Source: Plantago ovata (lineage: Eukaryota; Streptophyta; Magnoliopsida; Lamiales; Plantaginaceae). Taken from it: DNA of 64,000 nucleotides. Below, piece after piece: positions 9,171-20,235 of the stretch; positions within the stretch are counted from its first letter, which is position 1, and every line of letters starts with the position of its first letter. The notes below the pieces were generated by a model, which was given only the letters and a program-made list of their open reading frames with translations, searched no databases and was not told the origin of the DNA. Where the stretch lies: the NCBI GenBank assembly GCA_028274465.1, contig CM051458.1, forward strand, positions 20,599,566 to 20,663,565. The letters run 5' to 3'. The position numbers were made by a program, and so were the translations under genes.

Positions 9171-11100
9171 GATTGACAGAACAATCGACCAAATCTATGT
9201 AGTGAGGTTTTGGACCTGGCTAGGTAACTACTCTCTTGCCCTCAATCTGCCTTCTTGGAACCTATGTTAAGACTAGATAAGAAGGGAGATAGGGGGTTAG
9301 GACCTTTTTTTACCAGCTTGCCTGATGGTCAAGCCGGTCGTGGAAGACTTTACTTGTAGGTAAAACTTGTAAAAGAGTGATTTTTCTGTGTATTTTTCTG
9401 GATCTGATCTCTCTCCCTTCTGAATCTTGATGCCTTCCCTTTTATATGAGTCGCCATCACCCTGATGACATCTCTCTAGTTTCTAGATTGAACCACGTCT
9501 TCTCTAATAGTACTGCTTCACTGGGATTTGAACACGTTGTAACAGTCGTTTGATAACACATCTCCATGGCCACAACCAGACACGTCTCCTTCGTCATACA
9601 AGATTTTCCTTTGTATATAAGCTTTGTCAAAAATCAACAATCTTATCCACTGATGGTCTTTGTCGCCGGGAGGTCCTTTCGGAAAAATAATCGTTGGTTC
9701 CGGATCTCCTTGATAAGCCATGGTTCTGGCAATAATAACTTTCCTCTCCGTTGCGTCCCTTCCGATGGCCTTAATTCGTCTCCTTTTGTCCGAGCGTGTT
9801 CTGGACATATTTTAGTAACATCATATGTCCCCCCAGTTTCCAAGTATCTTTGAAGAAGATAGTTGTGGAACTTTAGACTGACGAGATAGTCCTGAACAAT
9901 CTCTCTGACTCCGGGAATGATATCAAAATAGTCAGATTGTAGGATCCTCATACTATAGTCAGATTGTAGGATCCTCATACTATAGTCAATCTCAAGATTT
10001 TTATCGCGACTGTAACACTTCTTGAATCTTATCCGAGGGTTTTAGTCAAACTTTTTATCGTGACTGTAACATTGCATACTAGGGGTTGTAATCAAGCATT
10101 TTAGCGATTGTATCCTTAAATCAAGGACTTAGCGATTTATAAGCCTAATAGCTCCGTGAGTTGTAATCAAGTCTATAGAGATTGTAACACCTACGGACCT
10201 CGGTTGGTTGTAGTCATGCCTTTGGCGACTGTAACCAGAAAGAAGGTGTCCGGCAAAAAAAATTCAGACTTCTTTTGCCGGTTAATATCAATCTCCCTTT
10301 ACCCCCCCCCCCCCATTTATATAGTTTTCTTATTCTTAGCAAAGTATATAAAAGGATTATTTATATGGAAGACTGATTTTCATCGGTAAAGAAGTTTGAA
10401 AATCCTCCGGCTTGTTCCTTCTCTCCAAAAATATTAATCAATCCAGGTTCTGACGTCGGTACCTCAAGGGTTTTAACCGAATTCGATTCCCTTAGGTCGT
10501 ATGATCTCAAGCATCGGTAAGAGATAACTTTACGATCCGGTTCCTTGAGTCGAATGTTCCTTATGCTTTAGACCCGCATGAGTACACTACGAACCAGGAG
10601 ACCGTTGACTTTTTGGGTCTTCCATCTCCCTTATGTTCCCCCTTTTAAGGACGAATCTGGGACCTTGTGTTGATGATTATAGTGGCTTATGGGCCGAAGA
10701 CGAGGGCTAATGGGCCAAAGTTGATTGCATACATCCGAAAGATTATGGGCCGAAGGTGATTGCAGACATCTGGAAGCTTATGGGCCTAAGGTGATGCAGA
10801 CATCCGGAGGCTTAAGATGTTTTTGTCCTAATACTCTATCAGCGAGATGGACTAGTGCGACATACGTTTTATGATGTATGAATGCAGATGAAATGCATTT
10901 TTAAGATGTTTATGATGCGTTATATGATGTATGATGCATGATCCTACGAGTGTGTAAATCTAATGTGTTTATGATGCATGTTGTGATATGGGCGCCCAAT
11001 GTGCTTCTAGAGTCCTGCTGTAGGGTATTATTCTAGGAACAAGTGAGGTACCTCTTTTTTTTGCCGATGATGATATCGGTTGGAGAAATGACAGTTGTTC
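9171..11100 (-). repeat. Probable 3' LTR/3' non-coding region of the Tat-like element
   Basis: No convincing coding sequence. It holds several local repeats: a 28-bp direct duplication around 9931-9986 (AGTCAGATTGTAGGATCC twice), a degenerate series near 9985-10240 built on TTGTAATCAAG...GCGA(T/C)TGTAAC, a run of 14 C near 10302-10316, and the TGGGCC repeat listed separately. A pyrimidine run near 11046-11060 could be the complement of the polypurine tract. I could not fix TG/CA ends, so the LTR label is an inference. Confidence 0.4.
10683..10812 (+). repeat. Three tandem about 45-bp units with TGGGCC
   Basis: Units share CTTATGGGCCGAAGGTGATT and GCAGACATCCGGA with small changes. TGGGCC resembles plant site II promoter elements, but no role is shown here. 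Confidence 0.7.
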
Positions 11101-11459
11101 AGCACGATAAATTTAAAGTGGTACATCTGTATCCACGATATTTCGGTCTTATCCATATGATCTACTTTGATGGATGGTTGCCACGTGGTGATCTCCTCGA
11201 GATTCACCTAATAAACTGATGAGGTAATAAATTGTAACCTCCTTTCTAGCCGTTTGATCAGATTCAATCAACGGTCTAGCTGGAAGTCTTAATTGATGTG
11301 ACGCTTTGAACGCCTTTTATAGATCTGCTAGATTGGCTCCTTCTCCAAAAAGCTACTCATTGACCCATCTAGAAAGCCCTTCTTTCTTGTGCTAAATCTC
11401 CTTCTGAAGTAAATTCGAAGATTTCATCTCTACTTCTGTGAATTTCTCCCATCAATTCC

Positions 11460-14457
11460 ATGATGTCAACATCCGGGACCGTTGTTGATCGTATTTCTTC
11501 TCAGGTCAAATCTCCTTCTCATAGACTTGACTTCATCTCCTTTGATGTTTTTCTTATGAAATTATATCTTCTTGCAGGCATCCCCTTTGAATGTAGAACA
11601 ACCAATTACGCAGGCCACTGGTCCTTCTGGGACAGGAGTGTCTAGAAATGGCAGCGCCGATTTGGGTGTAATTCCCGTTCTTGTTTTTTAACCTTTTGAT
11701 TTTTTCTACGCCCTTAGGGTTGTTATCAGTCTATTCTCTGAAATACCCCTCCCTTTGTTTTCTTTTAAAACATAGTCTTGAATGTTGCCGCCGGTGAAGA
11801 TGCTAATGTGGTTGAGCAAGAGACCTCTTTGTCTTCTAAGAAGAAGAGAAAGAGGAAGAACAAGGCGACTGGAAAGGAAAAGGTGTCAGGCGATGATCAG
11901 AAGGAGAAACTGACGTATAATGAAAAGAATGTCCTGCTAGATGATGCTCCTTCTGCTGCTCATCTGAAGTTTGGTAAATTGATCGGTAAGGTGATTATTC
12001 TTGATCAGCAGGGGAAGACAACGTCAATGGTATCCTTCCTACCACTGGTAGTACTCTTTCGATCGAGGAGAAAATTCTCAGGGCTAAATACGAAATCCCT
12101 GAGAACATTGAGATTATTTATCCAACGGATAATGATGCCTTTTACAATTGTCCGCCTGGAGCCTTGTCGGTGTTTGGGATAGCCTTGGACTTCGGGCTTA
12201 GACTGCCTTATCCCAAGCATTTTTTCGATTTCTGCTGTCAATTGGAGATTTCCATTCTTCAGTTGCTTCCAACAAGCTCTTCTTTACTTGGTGTGTTTCG
12301 GGGTGTTGATGAAGAGGCTTAATATGGCTCCCACATTTGCGAATTTCCAAAAATTGTTCCATGTGACCCCAGCTCCTCGCAGTAAGGGGATGTTCGTTGT
12401 TACTTGGAATGCTGGTCGCGCGTTTGTTACCGAGCTTCCTTCCTTCATTGGTTCTCAGTGGTGGCAAAAGTTCTTCTATTTCTGATATAAGAAGGCTGAG
12501 GGTGTCCCTGAATCCAATAGGAAACCGCTGCATTCTGACATCCGGTTGAAGTTTAATTGGGGGTCGGCCAAAAAGCATCAGATTGGAAAGGATGAACACG
12601 CCATTTGGGCGAAGAATCTTCACAGAGACAAAACACAAATATTTTTTCTGTGGTCTTACTATTCAGCCCCTTTTGTATCTGACTGACTTGCCGGAGGCGG
12701 TGTACAGTGGTAATGATGTGAGATATCAGGATGATTTCCGTCATTGGTTTGATTACGCCATGGAAGAGGCCGGTAGGTTGAAGAATGCTATTGATGATGC
12801 TCAAGAACTGGAAAAGAGGTCGAATGCTCGTGTTCGCTCATTAATCAATCAATTAGTTTTCCCATGGAGCATCCCAAACATATTGTCATATGGAAGGATA
12901 AGATTGTAGAGTTACTTGCTGCCAAGAAGCCTCTGCCTGTGATGAAGATATCGAATAGAGGCAAGAGTGATACTGTGGGTAAACGTGGCAGCAAAAAGAA
13001 GAAGAAGGTTGTGGTGGTAGATCATCCTTTGGTGGAGGACGATAATGATGAGGATATGATAACTGGGAGGATGAGAGGGTTGAGGCAGCGTTTGCCGATT
13101 TGGAGGTTGACCTCTCCAGCATGGAAATTGAGGGATGAGAGGGCATCTAGGCTTGGTGATGGAAAGATTATGAGAGCGTCGATGAGAGCTGCTGCTAGGG
13201 TTCTTCAAGAATCGGTTCCTACAAGGAGTAGTTTCGCTCTTTATGATCCGCTATGGATCCGAATGTCAATCAAGTTCTTCGGGATGTGCGATCAAGGCTT
13301 TCATCTAAGAAGATGCCTCACGATAATCGCGCCGAGGTAGACTCCTTGCTTTTGATTTCAAATATTTTGCACAAAAAATGCATAATCTTCAATACCGATT
13401 TCGTCTCTCTTGTGCAGCTTTCAGCGTTAGTTACTGTATTGGATAGGATGACTTAGGACAAACATAAACTGTCTTCCAACCTGGTTTCTTCTCGTGATAG
13501 TAACGCTCGATTAAGGTCTTTTATGGCCACCTCGTCTTCTCTAAGATTAAAAGAGCGTGTTACTTCTCTAAAGAAGAAGGTTCGTAAATCTCGTGATGCT
13601 TTAGCCCTTTGCAAGGATTCTAATGATATACTCCGTCAAAGATGCTTGAATTCTAAAAAGGCATACAGGGGAGAAATGTAGTTTTCTGGGCTAATGTTGA
13701 AGATGTTTTTCCAATATCGGAATGCTATGCTGGCTGGGCTTAGATATGCTAGGATTGAGGCGGCTAGGGATTTTATGGCTAGTAAGTCGTATGAGTTCCA
13801 AATGACTCTTGACTATGATATCGCCAGATCTCGCGGTTTTGATTCTGTGATAGGGCAGTTGAAGGAGAACGGAGTGGATTTGTCCCGCATTGATTTTTCT
13901 GAAAATGGGATCACTTTTGACAAGGGTCCAGATAGGGGTGTTGATCCTCTTACACCTTATGTTGCTGATGAAGAGCTAGAGATGGATGAATTTGTGGAGG
14001 TGGTGGCTGGTGGTAGTGCTGAGGTGAAAATGAGACACGAGGGCCCTTTCTATCCATCATGGTTGGCAGATGTAATGCAGTACTTCTTTCTCACTCCCTT
14101 TGAAAGGTATGAAACTTTGAACAAGGAAATCTTGAGCCTTCCTGGACTTATCAAGGGTAAACCCCTTGAGTTTAACATGTATGAGGAAATCAGGCAGAAG
14201 GCTAGGAGATAGGAAGAAGAATGGGGCACATTGAGCTTGAACATAATCATGGTGTTTCTTCGTTCGGGATCCTAGGTCTTTAGACTTCACAATCGATATT
14301 CCTTTCCACCTTTCCCGTCCATGGAAGCCATTAGGAAGGATGCTATCTTGTCCGTGCCGATGTTGGTTGAAAGTTTTCTTGGAGGTCCAACTGCTGGTGA
14401 CTCGGAGATTCCCGAGAGTGACGATGTTGAAGATAAAAGCTCAGAGATTCCTGAGTA
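11460..14457 (+). pseudogene. Antisense extra ORF of the Tat-like element (PF04195-like)
   Basis: Plus-strand ORF opposite to pol. Exon 1 is 11460-11504 (ATG ATG TCA), spliced by GTCAAA...TTGCAG to exon 2 (11578-11665), then by GTGTAA...CATAG to exon 3 (from 11776). Both junctions keep frame. Exon 3 encodes a Lys/Arg-rich stretch, then a segment with GALSVFGIALDFGLRLPYPKHFF, typical of the 'putative gypsy type transposon' family PF04195. A Glu/Lys-rich middle follows, then a region ending near 14212 with PFYPSWLADVMQYF. Frameshifts after about 12000 and several stops break it. A TTTTATAG box lies near 11318. The protein's role in such elements is unknown. Confidence 0.65.
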
Positions 14458-14599
14458 ATAATTAGTTGGGTAAAGCTGTCCGGGGTATGCCCCGAAGTAG
14501 ATGTACAATCCGAACAAGATTATGTTCTTCTTTTTGCACCTTCCTTAATAGTTTTTTAAATATAAAAAGGAAGTTATTTGTACATCTTTTGTTTTTTCC

Positions 14600-15471
14600 C
14601 TAGTTGCATAGATTTGGCGTAAATCTTCTTACAACTACATACAATTTTGTCGTAAAATTGTTGGCGAAATTCGCACTGCGTTGACCACTTTCAGCGTAAA
14701 AACGCCTAAGGTTCATGATGTTCCATGGCCTGGGGCCCTCCATGTCTTCTAGATCGTAGCTTCCATTTGCTCTGGCTTTTATGATCTTGAACGGGCCTTC
14801 TCACTTGCGTTGCAACTTCCTGACTCTTCCAGCGGGTACCGATTTTCTCAACACTAGATCTCCAATTTGGAATTCCCTTGTTTTGACATTTTTATTGTAC
14901 GCTCTTGCCACCTTGCTCTGATAATGCAAGGTTCTCGCCATTGTTTTGCTCCGAGTTCCTCGAGTATATCCAAGTAAAAAATTATCGCCTCATGATTGTC
15001 CTCTGGTTGATAACCCTTTATCCTCAGAGTTTCTATTGTTGTTTCCGCTGGGATGACTGCTTCAGATCCATATACCAAACTGAACAGAGTCTCTTGTAGC
15101 TTCTCTCGCCGTGGTTCGATAGGACCCAATTTCCGGCGCAATCGAATAGCGTTTTCTCCAACGTCTTGACTATTGTTCTGTTGGACACCTCTGCTTGACC
15201 GTTTGCCTGCGGGTAGTATACGGATGTGAATCTCTGCTCGATTTTTAATGCCTCGCACCATTCTCTCAATCGTTTGCCTGAAAACTATGAGCCGTTGTCG
15301 GAGATCAGGATTCTTGGTACACCAAATCTGCATATGATGTTCTTCAGATGAATTCCCTGACTCTTTCTTCTGATATATTTGTGACCGCTTCTACTTCAAT
15401 CCATTTGGATAAACATTCCACGGCAACTATGAGGAACTTCTTCTGCCCTGCTCCTTTTGGGAAGGGTCGCA
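14600..15471 (-). pseudogene. pol: Gypsy integrase C-terminal part (Tat-like)
   Basis: Minus-strand frames give, in order, FLIVAVECLSKWIE (first catalytic Asp replaced by Glu-Cys context), NIICRFGVPRILISDNG (second catalytic Asp), TSVYYPQANGQAEVSNR (third, Glu), LVYGSEAVIPAE, and finally the C-terminal chromatin-side segment with PWNIMNLRRFYA. The order fits Tat-clade Gypsy integrases. Frameshifts and stops (after SDNG and before EGPFKI) kill it. The 5' side is cut at 15471, where an Athila-like LTR begins. Confidence 0.8.
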
Positions 15472-16656
15472 TGATGAACGTGTATTTTACACTTTCATTC
15501 GAGTCTTTTTCACCAATTTAGCTATCCTCTAGGTTAATTTAGCTTATATTTTAGTGCATTTTATTAGAATAGTGTCACGTTTCTCTTTTCTTTGCATATT
15601 TCAGGTTTTAGGTAAAAAACGTATTTTGATGGACAATTATGGTAAGAGAATGAAGTTCTGTTGCTTCGAGGTCATCCGTGGTGTATCTAGAAGTTTCCGG
15701 ACGAGTTTGGAGGCCTAGGGGACGAGTTTCAAGGCTTAAAGGTCACTAGAAGGCAAAATTCGAGTCCAAAAAGGAAAAGATTGAAGAAAACGCGTCTCCA
15801 CCGACCTGGAGCTCCCAGGCGGTTCGCCCGGCACGCCAGGCGGTTCGCCTGGGACCCTAGGCGATTCGCCCCCCAGTTTCCGCACTCTATATATAGTTTC
15901 GCCTATTTTCTACGTTTTTCAGACCTTTCACCTTATTTTGAGAGACAAATACACCAGAGCCTGTTCTGGGAATTATAAGCATAAAATACTCTTTTTTCTT
16001 ATTGATTTGGAAGCTTAAGCATAGAAATTGGACATCTTTGATTCTCGATTCTTGCTTGTGAGTTAGCAATTCACCGGAGATTGACAATCTTCGTTGGTAA
16101 CTTGTATCTCACGATTTTTCTACTTTTATTTATTTCATTCAACATATTTTCATTCAATCTCTTGATTCTTGTTGATTGCAATTTATCTATGAGTAGCTAA
16201 ATCTATCGTTGGTGATAGTTTGTGATTTCTTAGCTAGGGTTCTTAATTATGCATGAGTGGCGTCGCGCGTTTAAGACTTGATTTATTGTTTTATTTCTTT
16301 GATCTATCTAAACCATCTATCTTCGTAGTGTTGAATTGAAAGGAACACATAGGACAATTCATGATCATAGATTTCTATACAAACTTCAAGTACTTCATGC
16401 ATGATTATTACCCGTTGCTTTGAATGATCATACTATCGCTAACTTCCATCATATTGATAAGAAAAATTGGTGCTTTGCTTGATTTCTGATCTATACTTTA
16501 AGTTAAATTAGATAAAGCTAGTTATAGTCCTTAGAGATTGACACTCGAGGTTATTTTACTTCTACACTACGTGCCTAGGTTTTCGTTGTAGTTGTGAGTT
16601 GCCTTTAGCTAAAATAAATTTATTTGATTAATTGAGTCTGACAATCTCGTTCATCA
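15472..16656 (+). repeat. 5' LTR of the outer Athila-like element
   Basis: TGATGAACGTG to TTCATCA, 1185 bp. Three palindromes of the GGCGGTTCGCC/GGCGATTCGCC type (about 15810-15880) lie just before TATATATAG at 15889-15897. Confidence 0.9.
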
Positions 16657-16659
16657 AAT

Positions 16660-16677
16660 GGGTGCCGTTGCCGGGGA
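16660..16677 (+). promoter_or_regulatory. Degenerate primer-binding site, tRNA-Asp type
   Basis: GGGTGCCGTTGCCGGGGA differs at two positions from the complement of the tRNA-Asp 3' end seen intact at 20099-20116. It starts three bases after the LTR. Confidence 0.8.
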
Positions 16678-16980
16678 CTATACTCCTTTTTTCTCTTTAG
16701 CTTATTTATATTTTCAGCACTCAATTCCTACAGAAGAACAAGCTCTGGGGTTTGCTCTCAAAAATTTCACTTTTTAACCTATTTCTTTCCCCCTATCTTT
16801 TTCAGTAAATTTATCTAGTCTGATCTTGGTTACCTTGCGTGCTTGTGCTCTCGAAGTTCTTGGTTACATTGTGTTTGTTTGCACTCTTTGTGCTTTTCTT
16901 TGCAAGTTTTGTTTTTGTTTTGTGAATTCTGCTCCTTGGTTTCTTGTTTCCTCATGTGCAGAAACTAGTCATATGAAAGG

Positions 16981-17403
16981 ATGAGTCAACGAGTTCCTTT
17001 TCCCCGGTATGAGATGCCTCGAGGGCCTTGCATAACATTGGATGAAGATTGCAAGGATTATGACTTTGATCCTTCTTACTACTCCATTCTCTCCACGTTT
17101 TCGATGGGTGATGATCCAAGAGGGTTCTTAGACACGTACGAGGAAGGTGTGCTGAGGATACCTCGTAAGAATGTAGAGGGGGTTATTTTATCACATGAGC
17201 AACTTTGTATGAGAGGATTTATGGGAGCCTTGAAAGGGTGCGCTCGAGGATGTCTCAGAATCCTGCCGGAAAAACCGTTGCGCACTTGGGGTGAGGTAAC
17301 CAGCAAGTTTCTGGAACATTGGGATAAAGACTCACCTCCCGGGTCAAGGGCATGGACCGTCTCGCTTCAGTATTCAGCCACCAGAAATCGACATTGCCGA
17401 TGA
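16981..17403 (+). pseudogene. Gag-like fragment of the outer element
   Basis: A 140-codon frame starts MSQRVPFPRYEMPRG. Its segment with LRILPEKPLRTWGEVTSKFL resembles the core of the Retrotrans_gag family (Leu-Pro ... Trp ... Phe-Leu). It then runs out of the family pattern where the frame turns Ser/Arg-rich. The inner element's gag is clearly different in sequence. The leader before it (16678-16980) is T-rich and non-coding. It is likely a deleted gag. Confidence 0.55.
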
Positions 17404-17842
17404 AGAGGAATGTGGAGAAGAATCCATTGATGAAGTCTCTTTAGTGCTTAGCTTGGATTCCACGTCCTTACTTGCGGATGTCGAGGGTGTTGGTCAAGAG
17501 GAAGTCGTGGAGGAGGTGATGACTGAATCCATTGCTTCACTTGAGTCAGAAGGTGATGGCGTGAGTTGTGTTGAGGTCGAGGAGCCAATCTCTGAAGATT
17601 TTGGTGTCTCTGAATCAATTGCTGCAGATACTCTTGATCTTGACTCCTACATTCTGATCCATGCACCCACCTATGAGTTCCAAAGGAGTTTTGATCTTCT
17701 TTTCTCTTTTTATTTTCCATCTGATTCCCTTGGTTATTTTTTAGATTTTGATTTTATTGGTTTTGTTAATTTTAGTTTTCAGGGAATCATGATTTGCTTG
17801 AGCAGATACGGAGAGGGGCCAAGGATGGTTCCCAAGATGTGA
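17404..17842 (+). pseudogene. Acidic ORF after the gag fragment
   Basis: In a different frame from the gag piece. Asp/Glu/Ser-rich (SIASLESEGDGVSCVEVEEP), then a Phe-rich hydrophobic end. Not recognised. It may be the acidic linker between gag and pol left after a deletion of RT-integrase. Confidence 0.35.
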
Positions 17843-18039
17843 GGAGTAATGGAACAGATGCACAAGATTCGTTTCCATTTGATAATGGCTAACATTAGTG
17901 GTAATGGTTGCATGTAGTTTAGTTTTATCGCTTTCTTGCATTGCTTGCATATTTATTTTGAGCATGACATTGTGTTTCATTTTATGTTTTCGTATGTTTT
18001 TTGTGATAAAATAGGTTTTAAGATGATAATTTTGCGTTA

Positions 18040-18195
18040 TGGAAGGAAAAAGGCGTCTCCAGGAGTCTGGAGTTTCCAGGCGAACCGCTCCCCACGTGGG
18101 GGCGATTCGCCTGGAAAGTCCAGACTACCTGGGACGTTCTGGACGCCCCAGGCGAATCGCCCCCACCTGGGGCGGTTCGCACCGGGTGTCTAGAA
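18040..18195 (+). repeat. GC-rich palindrome cluster in the outer element
   Basis: Copies of GGCGAACCGC, GGGGGCGATTCGCC, GGCGAATCGCCCCC and GGGGCGGTTCGC, plus AGTCTGGA/TCCAGACT arms, in an otherwise AT-rich region. The motifs resemble those before the LTR TATA boxes. Confidence 0.75.
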
Positions 18196-18903
18196 ACCCG
18201 GAGTTCCGGATTTTCTCCTATTATGCTAAATTATTGATCTTTTACTTCTTTTATCGCCAGTTTTGGTTTCTCACGAGTTTCCTTAAGTCCTTTAGGTTAC
18301 AGGTACAAGTTAGCTCTATCCCTTAAATCCACTTTCGACGTTCGGGACGAGCGATGGCGTTCAGGTTTGGGGGGGGAGGGTTATCGCTGGCTATCTCTAT
18401 ACTTGTTTTGCTTATCATAAACTCGTGAAACCCTTTGTTACATCTGCACATTTACCGCTTTCTTAGTATTTAGTTGCATACACTACATTCATCCTAGTAT
18501 AGTTTTGTATGTTTTTGTGTGGAGGTTATTGCCAAATTTTTTGAACTTTTTTATTGGATAGATTAACTAGTTATGACCTTTGACCATGCGTTTCATCTTT
18601 GTGAATTTGTTTGAGGTTTTTCTCACTTGGCTTGTCACATATATATATATGCACTTAGTTAAGCTTGGTAGTCTCGATATCACTTAGTAGTGTTTTCTCT
18701 ACTGCGGTTCACGAAGGCCTTTATAATAAGATGATGCATGTTAGAGTCTTGTGGTTGTTTTCCCGTGTAATTATGTACCTAAGAGGCAACAAGTCTTCAC
18801 CTTGCTTTGAGAATGCTAAATGCCTAGGAAGGAGGTAGTGTTAGATGTGTGTGATCCTTTGTTTGAAACCTATTCTAACGAATAGGTTTGGGGAGGGGGT
18901 TAT

Positions 18904-20095
18904 TGATGAACGTGCATTTTACACTTCCATTCGAGTCTTTTTTCACCAATTTAGCTATCCTCTATGTTAATTTAGCTATATTATAGTGCATTTTATTAGA
19001 ATAGTGTCACGTTTCCCTTTAGTTTGCATTTTTACAGGTTTTGGGTGAAAAACATGGTTTTCCGGGCAATTATATTGAAGAGAATGAAGAATTGATGTTC
19101 CGGGGACATTTTTGGAGTATCTAGAAGATTCCGGATAGGATTTGAAGTCTAGGGGTCGAGTCTGAAGGCTAAAAGGTCACTAGAAGGCAAAAACCGAGTC
19201 CGGAAAGGAAAATAAATCCAAAAACGCATCGAAGGCCGGCTGGAACTCCCGGGCGATTCGCCCGGGACGTGGGGCGGTTCGCCCCACACCAGGCGATTCG
19301 CCCGGTGTGTGGGGCAACTCGCCCCACACCTTCCGAACCCCTATATATAGTTGCTCAGTTTTTTCGGTTTTTCATACTTTCTGAGACCTCTTTTCACACC
19401 TTTCTCATTACTTTTAGGTAGGAATTCTCCAGAGCCTCTTCTGGGAATTCTTAGCATAGGAGATACTTTTTCTTATCGTTTTGGAGCTTGTGAGATCGCG
19501 ATTCTTCGAAGATTGACAACCTTCGGTAACATTGTATCTCAGATTTTTCTACTTTATATTTATTTATCTTTCAACATGTTTTCATTCAATCTTTCTATGA
19601 TTTCTGGTTATTGCATGACATCTATGAGTAGCTAAATTTATCGTTGGTGATAGTATGTGATTTCTTAGCGAAGGGTTAGTAATTATGCTGATGGCGGTAA
19701 AGCGAATCAGACTTTGAGTTATTGCTTTATTTCTTTGATCTATCTAAGCCCTCTATCTTCTTAGTGTTGAATAATAACGGAACACATTGGACAATTCATG
19801 ATCAAAGATCTCTATGCAAAACGATAGGGTACTTCATGCATGATTATTAACCCACTATGCTTTGAATGATCATACTATCATTAACTTCCATTATCTTGAT
19901 AAGAAAAACCTTTGCTAAGTAGTTTGTTGATTTTATAGTTTAAGTTAGATTAGATAAAGCTAGTTATAGTTCTTAGAGATCGACACTCGAGGTTATTTTA
20001 CTGCTACACTACGGTTTTCGTTGTAGTTGTGAATTGCCTTTGGCTAAATACAAATTTATTTGATTAATTAGAATCTGACAAATTCTGGTTCATCA
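18904..20095 (+). repeat. 5' LTR of the inner Athila-like element
   Basis: TGATGAACGTG to TTCATCA, 1192 bp. Four palindromes (19243-19330) lie just upstream of TATATATAG at 19342-19350. Confidence 0.95.
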
Positions 20096-20098
20096 AAT

Positions 20099-20116
20099 TG
20101 GCGCCGTTGCCGGGGA
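20099..20116 (+). promoter_or_regulatory. Primer-binding site, tRNA-Asp
   Basis: TGGCGCCGTTGCCGGGGA is the exact complement of the plant tRNA-Asp 3' end with CCA. It is typical of Athila and related Gypsy elements. Confidence 0.93.
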
Positions 20117-20235
20117 CTATACTCCTTTTTTCTGTTTAGCTTTTATATATTTTCAGCATTCAATTCCTAATTTTAGTTGTTTTTGTTTTTTTCTATTTAA
20201 TTTGATACTCCTTTCTAGCTTGTTACAGATAGTGT

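Larger units (their letters stand above)
9171..15471 (-). mobile_element. Truncated Tat-like Gypsy element with antisense ORF
   Basis: Contains Gypsy integrase on the minus strand (14600-15471), then, downstream in the element's own direction, a plus-strand ORF region (11460-14457), then about 1.9 kb that may be the 3' LTR. This pol / antisense ORF / 3' LTR order is known from Tat-clade elements such as Grande. The element is cut on the right by insertion of an Athila-like LTR at 15472 and on the left by Copia copy 1 at 9170. RT, gag and the 5' LTR are not in the window. Confidence 0.7.

Noticed and set aside
9518..9978. Overlapping ORFs on both strands in the Tat-like 3' region
   Set aside because: Both strands are open over the same bases, the frames include direct repeats, and no domain is seen.
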